Part shown: in pieces, positions 1 to 8,378 of the stretch
Layout: each line of letters begins with the position of its first letter
Numbering within the stretch: position 1 is the stretch's first letter
Assembly: GCF_947624825.1 (NCBI RefSeq)
Contig: NZ_CANQLZ010000015.1
Location: 1-52,708 of the forward strand
Length of the DNA: 52,708 nucleotides
Direction: 5' to 3'
Source of the DNA: an uncultured Acinetobacter sp.
Lineage (GTDB): Bacteria; Pseudomonadota; Gammaproteobacteria; Pseudomonadales; Moraxellaceae
Position numbers and translations under genes: made by a program
The notes under the pieces: model-generated
What the model was told of the DNA's origin: nothing
The model's input: the letters and a program-made list of their open reading frames with translations, nothing else
Databases searched by the model: none

Positions 1-1
1 T

Positions 2-127
2 TGGTCTAAGAATGAATTTAATTGCTGGAATGGTGAATTGGATGCTCTTAAATTAACTTTCGCAAGAGATCTAATATGTGAACTTGATACATCTCAATTG
101 AGTCATAAAGACGCATCAATATCCTAA
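2..127 (+). CDS. 3' end of an unidentified gene, truncated by the window edge
   Basis: An open frame enters from the left edge and runs 41 codons to a TAA at 125-127. The tail is tryptophan-, asparagine- and leucine-containing, mixed in character, and ends in KDASIS. I do not recognise a family. A clear intrinsic terminator about 190 bases downstream is consistent with a plus-strand transcript ending here. It could equally be chance open frame, because no start is visible. Confidence 0.4.
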   Translation, partial: WSKNEFNCWNGELDALKLTFARDLICELDTSQLSHKDASIS

Positions 128-317
128 TGTGTAAGGTGATCACATCACAGATTGCTAGCGTATAATTTGATTCAAAGATTTAGGTGTTGTGCTGCAGTTT
201 ATCTATTATGCTCAATAGAGCAAATCAATTCATCAAACCGTAACTTGAGACCGCTATTCTCTTCATTAAGCCTAAGCTTTGACTTAAGCTGTAATAACAA
301 CGATACATGCATCACTC

Positions 318-345
318 ACCTGCTTTATAGCAGGTTTTTCTTTTG
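318..345 (+). terminator. intrinsic terminator
   Basis: Stem CCTGC/GCAGG around a TTTATA loop, followed directly by TTTTTCTTTT. It probably ends the transcript entering from the left. Confidence 0.65.
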
Positions 346-748
346 GTTCACTTAAGCTTTCAATATTGTATAAAATTTGCAGCCAAATATGGACTGCTGA
401 AATCATCTTAATACGATGAAAAATGCCTTAACGCATAGGTCATATTACCTTTTAAATATCAGCTGTGAACTCGCCAAATACTAGATGTGTAAATCATTGC
501 CATAATGATATCAAACACTTGTTGGAGGGGTTCATCATCAACACGCTCTGTAACTTAATGTACTTATTATTCATCATTTACCTTGGGTGGCCATTTAGCT
601 TGTTTTAGCATCGGCGATCTCACGTTTAAATCAAAAGAATATAGAATAATGTAGAGCTTCAAATCTAAATGTTAGATACAGAAAACAATGATAGCAGATA
701 GGCTAAAACTACTAAAAGATGACTAAAATGATCAAATTCTGCTACAGA
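346..748. other. intergenic, no gene seen
   Basis: AT-rich stretch between the terminator and the 3' end of the TetR gene. I see no convincing ORF, RNA gene or repeat in it. Confidence 0.5.
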
Positions 749-1339
749 CTATAGAGAATCGCGTTTAAAAAAATCAACATTGCTTATAATGAAGTGCACT
801 CTTGCTTGAATCATTGTGTCATTTATGGGTTGTTGTAATAAGCAAATATGCGTAAATAAGGGACCGAAAATCTCACTAAAAACTAAATCTTGATCATAGA
901 ATTGAGGCCATTCGTCACGCTTAATTGCAGATTGAAAAATATGTTGGCCAACTTTTTGGCGTTCTTGCCATAAGGCAAGGTTCATTTGTTTTAAATTAGG
1001 GTCAAAGGCAAGCATCATCAAGGTTTTACCAATTTGCGTTTGCAACAGCTGTGCAATGGCATGCAAATAATGTTGAAGATCAGCAATTAAATTTCCGCTA
1101 TTGATGACACTTAATTGGCTATGTGCAAATTCTTTAATGGCATCAATCATTAACGCTTCACGAGTTGGCCAACGTCTATAAATTGTGGTTTCGTGCACAT
1201 TCGCGCGTTGTGCAATCTGCCCAATGCTAAAGCCGATATAGCCTTGTTCAACCAGTTCAAATAAAGCATGCGTTAATACATCTTGACGTACTCGTGCACT
1301 ACGTCCACCTGTGCGTTTTTTTATGGAAAGTTCTGCCAT
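749..1339 (-). CDS. TetR/AcrR family transcriptional regulator
   Basis: The 196-residue protein has the usual TetR length. A basic N-terminus (KKRTGGRSARVRQDV) leads into a TetR_N helix-turn-helix at about residues 18-62. The recognition-helix signature is IGQIAQRANVHETTIYRRWPTREALM. Residues 70-190 form the variable ligand and dimer domain, mostly helical. TetR proteins repress transcription as dimers and release DNA on binding a small molecule; the ligand cannot be read from sequence. No efflux pump or enzyme gene sits beside it: the next gene is divergent, about 290 bases away, and encodes a small Imm33-like protein. Its target may therefore be itself or a distant gene. The family is certain and the role unknown. 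Confidence 0.9.
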   Translation of the reverse strand: MAELSIKKRTGGRSARVRQDVLTHALFELVEQGYIGFSIGQIAQRANVHETTIYRRWPTREALMIDAIKEFAHSQLSVINSGNLIADLQHYLHAIAQLLQTQIGKTLMMLAFDPNLKQMNLALWQERQKVGQHIFQSAIKRDEWPQFYDQDLVFSEIFGPLFTHICLLQQPINDTMIQARVHFIISNVDFFKRDSL

Positions 1340-1628
1340 AGAATGTCTAAGAAATCATAAAAGTATAATGGGTGAGTGTACAAAAAATCAGCGTGACTAT
1401 TCAACTTAATTAAAGCAAGATATATTGCTTTTAGGCGTGAATGGGCTTTTTTAGCAGCGCATACACTATAAAATACTAAAAATGCCATGAAATAATGGGA
1501 TTAAAAGATTTATGTTATTTGAGCTGTTTTTACAGACGATGAGGTATGTATAGGCAAGTAAAAGTATAAATTGTCATAGTATTTTGTTTATACTGCAATT
1601 TGTTTAGACCAAGTGAGATAACCTTGTC

Positions 1629-1973
1629 ATGCATAAAGATGTGATTGAAGAACAAAAATTGGTATGTGAGCAATATGGCTCTGCTTATCGCGCTGTGAGT
1701 GATCAAGACGTTGTTGCGATTGCTGTAGCATCTTTAAAAGAAGAAACCATTGTTGGAATTCGTCATTTGCCCGATAGCGATGGGATTGCTTGGTTTATTT
1801 ATGGTGGTGAGTTACAAGACGGTGATGACTTTTTCCAAACCATGACTGTTAAAGAGCTTGAAGAGGCTTTTCCTGAAGCCTTGCCATTTTTAGCTTTAGA
1901 AACAGGCTATCGCTTTTTGATTGATCATGACGAATACGAAGATGTATGGCGTGAAGGTGAACTCGACATTTAA
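1629..1973 (+). CDS. small acidic protein, possibly Imm33 (DUF2185)-like
   Basis: The 114-residue acidic soluble protein has no signal peptide or membrane segment. The middle reads GIAWFIYGGELQDGDDFF, then PEALPFLALETGYRFLID. This pattern of a W/F-F/Y-GGE strand followed by a P-FL-L-G-RF strand resembles the Imm33/DUF2185 fold, found in immunity proteins and in stand-alone housekeeping homologues. The assignment comes from memory of the family pattern and is not certain. No toxin gene lies next to it, so an immunity role here would be an orphan one. The gene stands alone and ends in an intrinsic terminator 20 bases after the stop. Confidence 0.75.
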   Translation: MHKDVIEEQKLVCEQYGSAYRAVSDQDVVAIAVASLKEETIVGIRHLPDSDGIAWFIYGGELQDGDDFFQTMTVKELEEAFPEALPFLALETGYRFLIDHDEYEDVWREGELDI

Positions 1974-1989
1974 CTTCTCTATTGCATAT

Positions 1990-2015
1990 TGAGCTCACTG
2001 CGGTGGGCTTTTTTA
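1990..2015 (+). terminator. intrinsic terminator
   Basis: Seven-base-pair stem AGCTCAC/GTGGGCT (one G-U pair) with a TGCG loop, followed by a T run. It follows the 114-aa gene. Confidence 0.75.
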
Positions 2016-2114
2016 TCTTTATACAGCCCAAATGTTTTGAGCTGTATAATATCTGAGTTTACATTTAAGCTAGCTTATCAAGCTGCGAGTTTAAAATCAT
2101 ATTAAACTATTTTT

Positions 2115-2609
2115 CTAAAGCGCTGCAGTGTCACGTCCTGTGTGTACAGTATGAATTAGATCATCGAGTTGATAACCTAAATGTTGTGCATAAGCCAAAT
2201 ATTCTGCTTTGACGTCGTCATTTAAATGTACATCACGATGTAATAGCCATAAATATTTTTGCTGAGGTTCGCCGACCAAGGCGGTACGATAATCGGCATC
2301 AATTTTTAATACCCAATAATCTCCTTTGGTAAAAGGAATCCAACGTAGGCCTTCAGGTAAAAAGCTCACCTCAAGTTTGCCTTGGTTTGCATCGACTATA
2401 GTGGCTTCACCAATCGATTCATCCAATTCGGCGTTACCATCTAAGCAACGATTTTGTACACGAATTTTTCCGTCATCTTGTAATGAATATTGTGCAGAAA
2501 TATCAGTGCTATCTTCTGGTTGATATTTCATGGGTAATCGAGCAATTTCATACCATGTACCTAAATAGCGGTTAAGTTCAAAATCTTGAACGGTGCTGAC
2601 TTCTGACAT
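2115..2609 (-). CDS. blc: lipocalin family protein (Blc-like)
   Basis: The 164-residue protein begins with the lipocalin signature FELNRYLGTWYEIARLP (GxW motif, residues about 10-26). It continues with the eight-stranded barrel pattern typical of bacterial Blc, including GEATIVD and a late YWVLKID..Y..ALVG strand. Bacterial lipocalins bind fatty acids or lysophospholipids and are linked to envelope stress. E. coli Blc is an outer-membrane lipoprotein. This copy starts straight at the mature domain with no signal peptide or lipobox, so it is probably cytoplasmic unless a start was missed. The gene stands alone. Confidence 0.9.
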   Translation of the reverse strand: MSEVSTVQDFELNRYLGTWYEIARLPMKYQPEDSTDISAQYSLQDDGKIRVQNRCLDGNAELDESIGEATIVDANQGKLEVSFLPEGLRWIPFTKGDYWVLKIDADYRTALVGEPQQKYLWLLHRDVHLNDDVKAEYLAYAQHLGYQLDDLIHTVHTGRDTAAL

Positions 2610-2840
2610 TTTATTATCCTATGTGTTATAGCTGTGCATTGATTAAAGCCTAGTTGTATGTTTAACACCTTAATCAGTTTGTTCAGGTTATGTTGGTTTA
2701 TGTGAGTATTTGCATCAGACGATAAATTTTGTAAAGTCAGTTTCCCAAAAATGGATAAGCTACGCGGTTCATAGATTTATAATTTAATTTTGAAGTTGGC
2801 AAATGATTGATGCCGTTCACAGCAATGATTTTTAAAAACA

Positions 2841-2861
2841 GCACGACAGGGCTTGTCGTGC
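2841..2861 (-). terminator. perfect 8-bp hairpin, terminator-like on the minus strand
   Basis: GCACGACA / TGTCGTGC with a 5-base loop. Read on the minus strand it is followed by a T-rich tract (complement of TTTTTAAAAACA). No minus-strand gene ends here, so it may block antisense transcription into the lipocalin promoter, or it may be an operator. Confidence 0.4.
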
Positions 2862-2932
2862 ACATGATGCGATTTATTGTGTAAATATTGATCAAAAGCT
2901 ATCATGGCATTTTGCTTCTTTTATCTCTGTCT

Positions 2933-4192
2933 ATGTCTGATCGTATTCGTGAAAAACTGCAAATTTTGGCTGATGCTGCCAAGTATGATGTGTCTTGTTC
3001 ATCAAGTGGTAGTAAACGCCAAAACAAAGATAAGGGCTTGGGCAATACCGGTAATGGTATCTGTCATAGTTATACCGAAGATGGGCGCTGTGTGTCTTTG
3101 CTTAAAATTTTATTTTCTAATGTCTGTATTTATGACTGTGCTTATTGTGTGTCACGGCGTTCCAATGATGTGAAACGTGCTGCCTTTACTGTGCAAGAAG
3201 TGGTTGATCTGACCATCAATTTTTATCGTCGTAATTATATTGAAGGGTTGTTTTTAAGTTCAGGTATTTTTAAATCTGCTGATTACACTATGGAGCGTAT
3301 GCTGCAGGTGGTTAAAAAACTTCGTCTTGAAGAAAACTTTAATGGTTATATCCATTTAAAGACCATTCCCGGTGCATCACCTGAAATTATTCAAGAAGCG
3401 GGTTTATATGTTGATCGTATGAGCATTAATCTTGAGATGCCAACTGAAGAAGGTTTGCAGAAATTTGCACCGGAAAAAAACCATGCCGAAGTGCAAAAAG
3501 ATCTTGGCATTGTGCGTGATCGTCTGATTGAACTTAAAGATGAGCGTAAATTGATTAAGACTGTCCCTACATTTGTTCCGGCAGGGCAAACCACGCAAAT
3601 GGTGGTGGGTGCGCATAGCGAAACCGATAAAGACATTATTTTAATGGCAGATCGTCATTATAAAGAGTTTAAACTCAAGCGTGTTTATTACTCGGGTTAT
3701 ATTCCAATCAATGAAGAAGACAAGGGCTTACCTATGGTTGGCTCGGCACCGCCTTTGTTGCGTGAAAATCGCCTGTATCAAAGTGATTGGTTGATGCGTT
3801 TTTATGGTTTTGAAGCCAACGAATTGGTGGATGATGAACACCCCAATTTAGATTTGGATGTTGACCCGAAATTGGGTTGGGCACTGCGTCATCCTGAATG
3901 CTTCCCCGTTGATATTAACCGTGCTGATTATCAGATGATTTTACGAGTACCTGGTATTGGTGTACGTTCGGCTAAAAAAATTGTCTCAGCACGGCGTTTT
4001 GCTCCTATTCGTATTGATCAACTCAAACGTATGGGAGTGGCTTATAACCGCGCGCAGCATTTTATCCGTTGTGTAGATAGTCCAAAATTTGCCAAAGAAC
4101 AGCAGTCTGGGCAGATTCGTCAACATATTTTACAGGCGGGTCAATCTAAATATACACAGCAACTTTCACCACAATTGGGCTTTGGTTTCTGA
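2933..4192 (+). CDS. putative DNA modification/repair radical SAM protein (TIGR03916-type)
   Basis: The radical SAM CxxxCxxC motif (CIYDCAYC, about residues 64-71) binds a 4Fe-4S cluster and S-adenosylmethionine. It is preceded by conserved GNGICHSYTEDGRCVSLLK. The C-terminus (about 335-360) carries a helix-hairpin-helix, RVPGIGVRSAKKIVSARR, a non-specific DNA-binding element. This matches the family annotated as the radical SAM partner of a uracil-DNA-glycosylase-like protein. Its reaction is not established. A TTG at 2888 would add 15 hydrophobic residues, but the conserved N-terminus MSDRIREKLQILADAAKYD starts at ATG 2933. The stop overlaps the next ATG by one base, so the two are translationally coupled. 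Confidence 0.9.
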   Translation: MSDRIREKLQILADAAKYDVSCSSSGSKRQNKDKGLGNTGNGICHSYTEDGRCVSLLKILFSNVCIYDCAYCVSRRSNDVKRAAFTVQEVVDLTINFYRRNYIEGLFLSSGIFKSADYTMERMLQVVKKLRLEENFNGYIHLKTIPGASPEIIQEAGLYVDRMSINLEMPTEEGLQKFAPEKNHAEVQKDLGIVRDRLIELKDERKLIKTVPTFVPAGQTTQMVVGAHSETDKDIILMADRHYKEFKLKRVYYSGYIPINEEDKGLPMVGSAPPLLRENRLYQSDWLMRFYGFEANELVDDEHPNLDLDVDPKLGWALRHPECFPVDINRADYQMILRVPGIGVRSAKKIVSARRFAPIRIDQLKRMGVAYNRAQHFIRCVDSPKFAKEQQSGQIRQHILQAGQSKYTQQLSPQLGFGF

Positions 4193-4968
4193 TGATTTAT
4201 GTGTTTGACGGTACGATGACAGGCTTACTGAGTTGTGTATTTCGCGCATTTTCATTTAAGCAATTTGATGTGCGCATTACTCAAGATGCAAACAGCCAAA
4301 ATGGCTTATTTGATGAGATGATTATCGTACCTTCTAACAATCAACATGCCCAACGTGTGTGGACAGCACTGAAGCGTAAAGTGTCGAGTAATTCGCTGCG
4401 GCATTTTTACTATAGTTTTTTATCTGAACAAGACCCAGCATTTAACCATATGTTTGGTTTTGCCTGCTATGTGTTTCAAAAGCAGTACCGTGTCGATCAA
4501 GACTATGGTCACGTTGATGTCTTAGGGATTAGTCAATGGGCGAAACAAGTCGGGCGTGAAAAGCACCGTATGGAGGCCTTTGTACGCTTTAAAAAATGCC
4601 AAGATGGGCTGTTTTTGAGCTTGGTGAAGCCAGATTTTAATGTCTTGCCAATTATCACGCGACATTTTAAACAACGTTACCAAGATCAACGTTGGTTGAT
4701 TTATGATGAACAGCGTAAATATGGTATTTATTATGATCTACATGAGGTTCATCAAATTGAGATGAATCCGCAAGTCATTGATCAAAATATTGACACAGGC
4801 TTTAGCCAAGATTTTATGATTCAACTTGATGATGAAGAGGTACTTTATGACCAACTTTGGAAGGACTATTTCAATAGCGTTAATATTCAAGCACGTAAAA
4901 ATTTAAAATTGCATATTCAATATGTACCCAAACGTTATTGGCGCTATATGAATGAAAAATATATTTAG
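4192..4968 (+). CDS. TIGR03915 family putative DNA repair protein, partner of the radical SAM protein
   Basis: The 258-residue protein begins MIYVFDGTMTGLLSCVFRAF, the hallmark N-terminus of the DUF4130/TIGR03915 family. The conserved HRMEAFVRFKK lies near residues 122-132, followed by DFNVLPIITRHFKQRY and WLIYDEQRKYGIYYD. In many bacteria this domain is encoded next to the radical SAM gene and is often fused to a uracil-DNA glycosylase domain. Here the protein stops after the TIGR03915 domain and no glycosylase follows, so this is the minimal two-gene form. The start overlaps the upstream stop (TGATG), which supports stoichiometric co-expression. The substrate is unknown; a nucleic-acid repair role is inferred from the HhH motif and from fusions in relatives. 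Confidence 0.88.
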   Translation: MIYVFDGTMTGLLSCVFRAFSFKQFDVRITQDANSQNGLFDEMIIVPSNNQHAQRVWTALKRKVSSNSLRHFYYSFLSEQDPAFNHMFGFACYVFQKQYRVDQDYGHVDVLGISQWAKQVGREKHRMEAFVRFKKCQDGLFLSLVKPDFNVLPIITRHFKQRYQDQRWLIYDEQRKYGIYYDLHEVHQIEMNPQVIDQNIDTGFSQDFMIQLDDEEVLYDQLWKDYFNSVNIQARKNLKLHIQYVPKRYWRYMNEKYI

Positions 4969-5107
4969 TGTGTATTTACTGTATTTAATTAAGCCCAGAT
5001 GGAGCCCAATCAAAGAAGAACTTTAATAGTTTTTCACCAATAAAATGAATAATTTTTCACTTGGCTGATATACATGCTATAGCATTAATCCGTTTAGCGT
5101 CTGCATC

Positions 5108-5314
5108 TTATTCTGCTGAGGTATGATCCATTGGTACTGTTGCAGCTGGTTGCATTGTTGCCTTAGGTTCGCGATTTGGCATGTAGTCAGGTTCAACCGA
5201 CATGGCTAAATACAAAAAAGTAAAAAATACAGCAGTGATACCCGCGACAATTGCAACAAATTTCCAACCCAAAGTGGTAGATTCTAAATCGTTAGATGAG
5301 TGATCATTTTTCAT
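5108..5314 (-). CDS. small single-span membrane protein
   Basis: The 68-residue protein has a hydrophilic N-terminus, one clear membrane segment (about residues 17-40, WKFVAIVAGITAVFFTFLYLAM) and a polar proline-rich tail. The tail contains methionine and ends in MDHTSAE. I do not recognise a family. The ORF has ordinary codon usage and an AGG-type ribosome site (TTAGGTTACTTT before the ATG). It sits alone between the repair pair and the lysozyme. The methionine- and histidine-containing tail could suggest metal handling, but that is speculation. Confidence 0.6.
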   Translation of the reverse strand: MKNDHSSNDLESTTLGWKFVAIVAGITAVFFTFLYLAMSVEPDYMPNREPKATMQPAATVPMDHTSAE

Positions 5315-5585
5315 AAAGTAACCTAAAGCACAAATAAATAATACGACAACACTATGATTATAAAACTAATTTGTATAAAAATCCACCTAGTGTTCTTTTG
5401 ACGCATACTTTGTCTGATCAATATTAATTGCTTTTATCAAACTTATTAGCTATTGCAACTCAAACGGATAATCATATTATGAAATAACTTTAATCTTCAT
5501 CTTTTATAATTTAACTCGATTTTAAAAGCGAACCTGACATTAAAAATCAAGTGCTTTGGTTATAATGGGTTAATTTTTCACGCCA

Positions 5586-5614
5586 TTGACTAAAGATCAA
5601 CATATCGTTTTAAA
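5586..5614 (+). promoter_or_regulatory. candidate sigma-70 promoter for the lysozyme gene
   Basis: TTGACT (5586-5591), 17-base spacer, TTTAAA (5609-5614), about 20 bases before the ATG at 5635. The rest of the gap 5315-5585 holds nothing I recognise except an isolated TATAAT at 5561-5566. Confidence 0.35.
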
Positions 5615-5634
5615 AAGTTAGATAAGATCTGCCC

Positions 5635-6201
5635 ATGTATATTATTGAGCTTAAATCAGCAGTGAAAAGTTCTATCATCTTTATGTTAAAGCGTTTAGGG
5701 CTTTTAGATGTTGGTCGTGCCGAAAGCAATCTTGCAGTTGCCCAAGATCAAATTATGCATATCAGCCAGCAAGGTATGGACCTGATTACACAATGTGAGG
5801 GACTAAAACTCAATGCCTATTTATGTCCTGCTCATGTGTGGACCATTGGTATTGGCACTACTGTGTATCCAAATGGAAAAAGGGTACAACAAGGTGATGC
5901 CTGTACCCATGCGCAAGCTGTACAATATAAGCAACATGATTTAAAGCGCTTTGTTCAGCTGGTTAACCAAACTGTTTATGTCGAACTTAATCAAAATCAA
6001 TTTGATGCTTTGGTTTGTTTAGCCTATAACATTGGAGCACAGGCATTTCGCCAATCTACTTTGGTTAAAACTTTAAATACAGGTGACTATAAATCAGCAT
6101 CCGAGCAATTTTTAGTCTGGAATCAAAGTCGTGGGCAGGTGTTAAAGGGCTTGGTACGACGTCGAGCGCAGGAACGTCAGCTTTTTTTAAGCCAAAGATA
6201 G
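5635..6201 (+). CDS. phage-type lysozyme (glycoside hydrolase family 24)
   Basis: The 188-residue protein carries the T4/P22-type lysozyme domain from about residue 42. The catalytic-site block reads ITQCEGLKLNAYLCPAHVWTIGIGTT, where the E of CEGLKL is the expected general acid and the T of the GxGxT turn closes the E-D/C-T triad. NQFDALVCLAYNIGAQAF and a C-terminal LVRRRAQERQLFL helix follow, as in family members. It cleaves the MurNAc-GlcNAc bond of peptidoglycan. About 40 residues before the domain include a short hydrophobic stretch (SSIIFMLKRLGLL), possibly a weak export signal or a signal-arrest helix. There are no holin or phage genes nearby, so it is a domesticated or stand-alone endolysin. 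Confidence 0.85.
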   Translation: MYIIELKSAVKSSIIFMLKRLGLLDVGRAESNLAVAQDQIMHISQQGMDLITQCEGLKLNAYLCPAHVWTIGIGTTVYPNGKRVQQGDACTHAQAVQYKQHDLKRFVQLVNQTVYVELNQNQFDALVCLAYNIGAQAFRQSTLVKTLNTGDYKSASEQFLVWNQSRGQVLKGLVRRRAQERQLFLSQR

Positions 6202-6383
6202 TTGTATTTACACTGGTCATTATTTTCAACGATGATTTGACGTCTTTTACTGCATTCACTTAGACGTTAATCATTGGATAGTATATTGCACTTCACTTAA
6301 GTATATTCAACAAAACTTATACTGACCAAAAGGTATACGTAATGGCAAATTACATAACGTATCACTATCAAGGAGTATGAGTT

Positions 6384-6521
6384 GTGAATGATTCAGATCA
6401 AGCTGTTAAACCGCATAAAGAATCAAATGATGATAAAGGCAATCAAGATTCGTATAAAAATACCACCCCTGAAAAGCAACCAAATCAGCAGCCTGAACAA
6501 CCAATGAAAGAACAAAAGTAA
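6384..6521 (+). CDS. 45-residue hydrophilic, disordered small protein
   Basis: A GTG start at 6384 is preceded by a good ribosome site (AAGGAG, 6370-6375, about 8 bases before). It opens a 45-codon frame ending TAA 6519-6521. The product is almost wholly polar (Asp, Lys, Asn, Gln, Pro, Glu), with a repetitive PEKQPNQQPEQP tail, and no hydrophobic core is possible. An intrinsic terminator begins about 10 bases after the stop. The ribosome site, frame and terminator together argue for a real gene. The composition resembles stress-related hydrophilic proteins, but I recognise no family. Confidence 0.6.
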   Translation: MNDSDQAVKPHKESNDDKGNQDSYKNTTPEKQPNQQPEQPMKEQK

Positions 6522-6530
6522 TTTATACCA

Positions 6531-6561
6531 AAAAAGATCCCTTATATTCGGGATCTTTTTT
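6531..6561 (+). terminator. intrinsic terminator of the small protein gene
   Basis: GATCCC / GGGATC stem with an 8-base loop, then TTTTTT. An AAAAA tract before the stem could make it bidirectional. Confidence 0.85.
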
Positions 6562-6848
6562 GTTTTTAAAATATTCAGTGTTAAGTTTTTTTAGAGTTTT
6601 TAGTTCACAATTCACCCACCTAATATTATATTTTTCAATAAAGTTATAGTGTTTTAATACTAAAGTTTTAAATTTTGCGCTATAAAAAACCAATTTAAAT
6701 ACAATTAGATAGAAAAATACTATTCAGAGTAATTTGCTAGTCTTTAGTCTTATTGTGCATTAAATATGAGGTACGTATATTCATGCTATAAAATAGAACT
6801 TAATAGTTTTTATTAAGTATGGACAAGTACTCATGGGAGATGAGAACG

Positions 6849-8198
6849 ATGAAGACGGATAAAATAGATATCAATCCTATTGTCGATCACGCCAAATTTA
6901 CGCCTTTTCACTTCAATGTAGTTGCTTGGTGTTTATTAATTATTTTATTTGATGGCTACGATCTTGCGATCAACGGTGTGGTATTGCCCATGTTGATGGA
7001 AGATTGGGGCTTAAGCGCAGTACAAGCAGGTATGCTGGCAAGTACTGCACTTGCTGGTATGATGTTTGGCGCGATGATTTTTGGCTCTTTGGCGGATAAG
7101 ATCGGTCGTAAAAAAGTCATTATGATTTGTATTGTACTCTTTAGTGGTTTGACTTTTGCAGGTGGTTTTGCATCAAACCCAACTGAATTTGGTATTTTAC
7201 GTTTCTTAGCCGGCTTAGGGATTGGTGGTGTAATGCCAAACCTTGTGGCACTGACCTCTGAATATGCACCGAAAAAAATGCGCAGTACCTTAGTCACAGG
7301 TATGTTCAGTGGTTATGCAGTTGGCGGCGTAATGGCAGCACTGTTAGGTTCATGGTTAACCCCAAGTTTTGGTTGGGAAGTTATGTTCTTTATTGCAGGT
7401 ATTCCATTGCTCCTGTTGCCCGTTATTTGGAAGTTTTTACCTGAATCTTTAGGATTTATTGTTAAACAAAATGACCAAGAACAAGCCCGTAAGATTGTAA
7501 AATGCATTGCACCCAATGTGACTGTAAATGACAAAACTGTCTTTACCTTACCGCAAGAAAGTGTGCCTGAAGCTGCCAACGTGGTGAGTTTATTCCGCCG
7601 TGGTCGTGCAATGAACACTTTATTATTTTGGACAGCGTTCTTTACTTGCTTACTGACCATGTATGCTTTAAGCAGCTGGTTACCAAAATTAATGATGGCA
7701 GCGGGTTACTCAATGGACAACAGCCTCATGTTTATGATGGTGATGAACGTAGGTGCAGTTGTAGGTATTGTAGGTGGTGGTATCTTGGCGGATCGCTTCC
7801 ATCTTAAACCTGTACTGATGTTCTTGGGTATCATGGGTGCAATTGTAATGAGTCTAATGGGCTTCCAAAGCAATGAATTTTTACTCTATATCTTGGTGTT
7901 CTTAGCAGGTGCTGCATCCATTGGTTCGCAAATGTTGCTTTATAGCTATGTTGCACAGTACTACCCACTTGCAGTACGTTCAACAGGTATTGGTTGGTCA
8001 TCAGCAATTGGTCGTATGGGCGCGATTGTAGGTCCAATTTTAATTGGTGGTTTATTGGGCATGAACCTTCCTGCATACTTTAATTTTATTGCAGTAGGTT
8101 TACCTGTATTAATTACAGCGATTGCAGTTGCCTTTATCATGAATGAAAAAGACAAAGAGAAAGTTCAAATGACTGACGCGATCAGTGCCAAAGCTTAA
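6849..8198 (+). CDS. aromatic acid:H+ symporter, MFS family (BenK/PcaK-like)
   Basis: The protein of about 449 residues has 12 membrane segments. It carries the AAHS subfamily signatures: LIILFDGYDLAINGVVLPML in helix 1 with the D-Y-D motif, GSLADKIGRKK in loop 2-3 (MFS motif A), RFLAGLGIGGVMPN in helix 4, and a second motif A-like GGGILADRFHLK in loop 8-9. The family imports benzoate, 4-hydroxybenzoate, protocatechuate or vanillate with protons. No catabolic operon adjoins it, so the substrate is open. An upstream in-frame ATG at 6819 adds 10 residues but lacks a ribosome site. The ATG at 6849 has GGGAG about 10 bases upstream and begins MKTDKIDINPIVDHAKF, as relatives do. Confidence 0.9.
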   Translation: MKTDKIDINPIVDHAKFTPFHFNVVAWCLLIILFDGYDLAINGVVLPMLMEDWGLSAVQAGMLASTALAGMMFGAMIFGSLADKIGRKKVIMICIVLFSGLTFAGGFASNPTEFGILRFLAGLGIGGVMPNLVALTSEYAPKKMRSTLVTGMFSGYAVGGVMAALLGSWLTPSFGWEVMFFIAGIPLLLLPVIWKFLPESLGFIVKQNDQEQARKIVKCIAPNVTVNDKTVFTLPQESVPEAANVVSLFRRGRAMNTLLFWTAFFTCLLTMYALSSWLPKLMMAAGYSMDNSLMFMMVMNVGAVVGIVGGGILADRFHLKPVLMFLGIMGAIVMSLMGFQSNEFLLYILVFLAGAASIGSQMLLYSYVAQYYPLAVRSTGIGWSSAIGRMGAIVGPILIGGLLGMNLPAYFNFIAVGLPVLITAIAVAFIMNEKDKEKVQMTDAISAKA

Positions 8199-8210
8199 AA
8201 TAACATGATA

Positions 8211-8240
8211 AAAAAGCCTCCTTTAGGGAGGCTTTTTTTA
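8211..8240 (+). terminator. intrinsic terminator after the MFS gene
   Basis: GCCTCC / GGAGGC stem, short TTTAG loop, then a T7 run, with a matching A run in front. Confidence 0.9.
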
Positions 8241-8378
8241 TGTTTAATATGCTTAAGCTTATTTAGTCAAATCACCGAAGCAACATGTGTGATATTTCAA
8301 GAAAATGTCACCAAAGTGCAGCGTTGTTGTCATCAAGTCAGGTTTAAATAGCCGAAGATTTAATCACTTGACTTAATT

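Noticed and set aside
5635..6201. Lysozyme as part of a prophage
   Set aside because: No holin, structural, integrase or terminase genes adjoin it; the neighbours are ordinary chromosomal genes.
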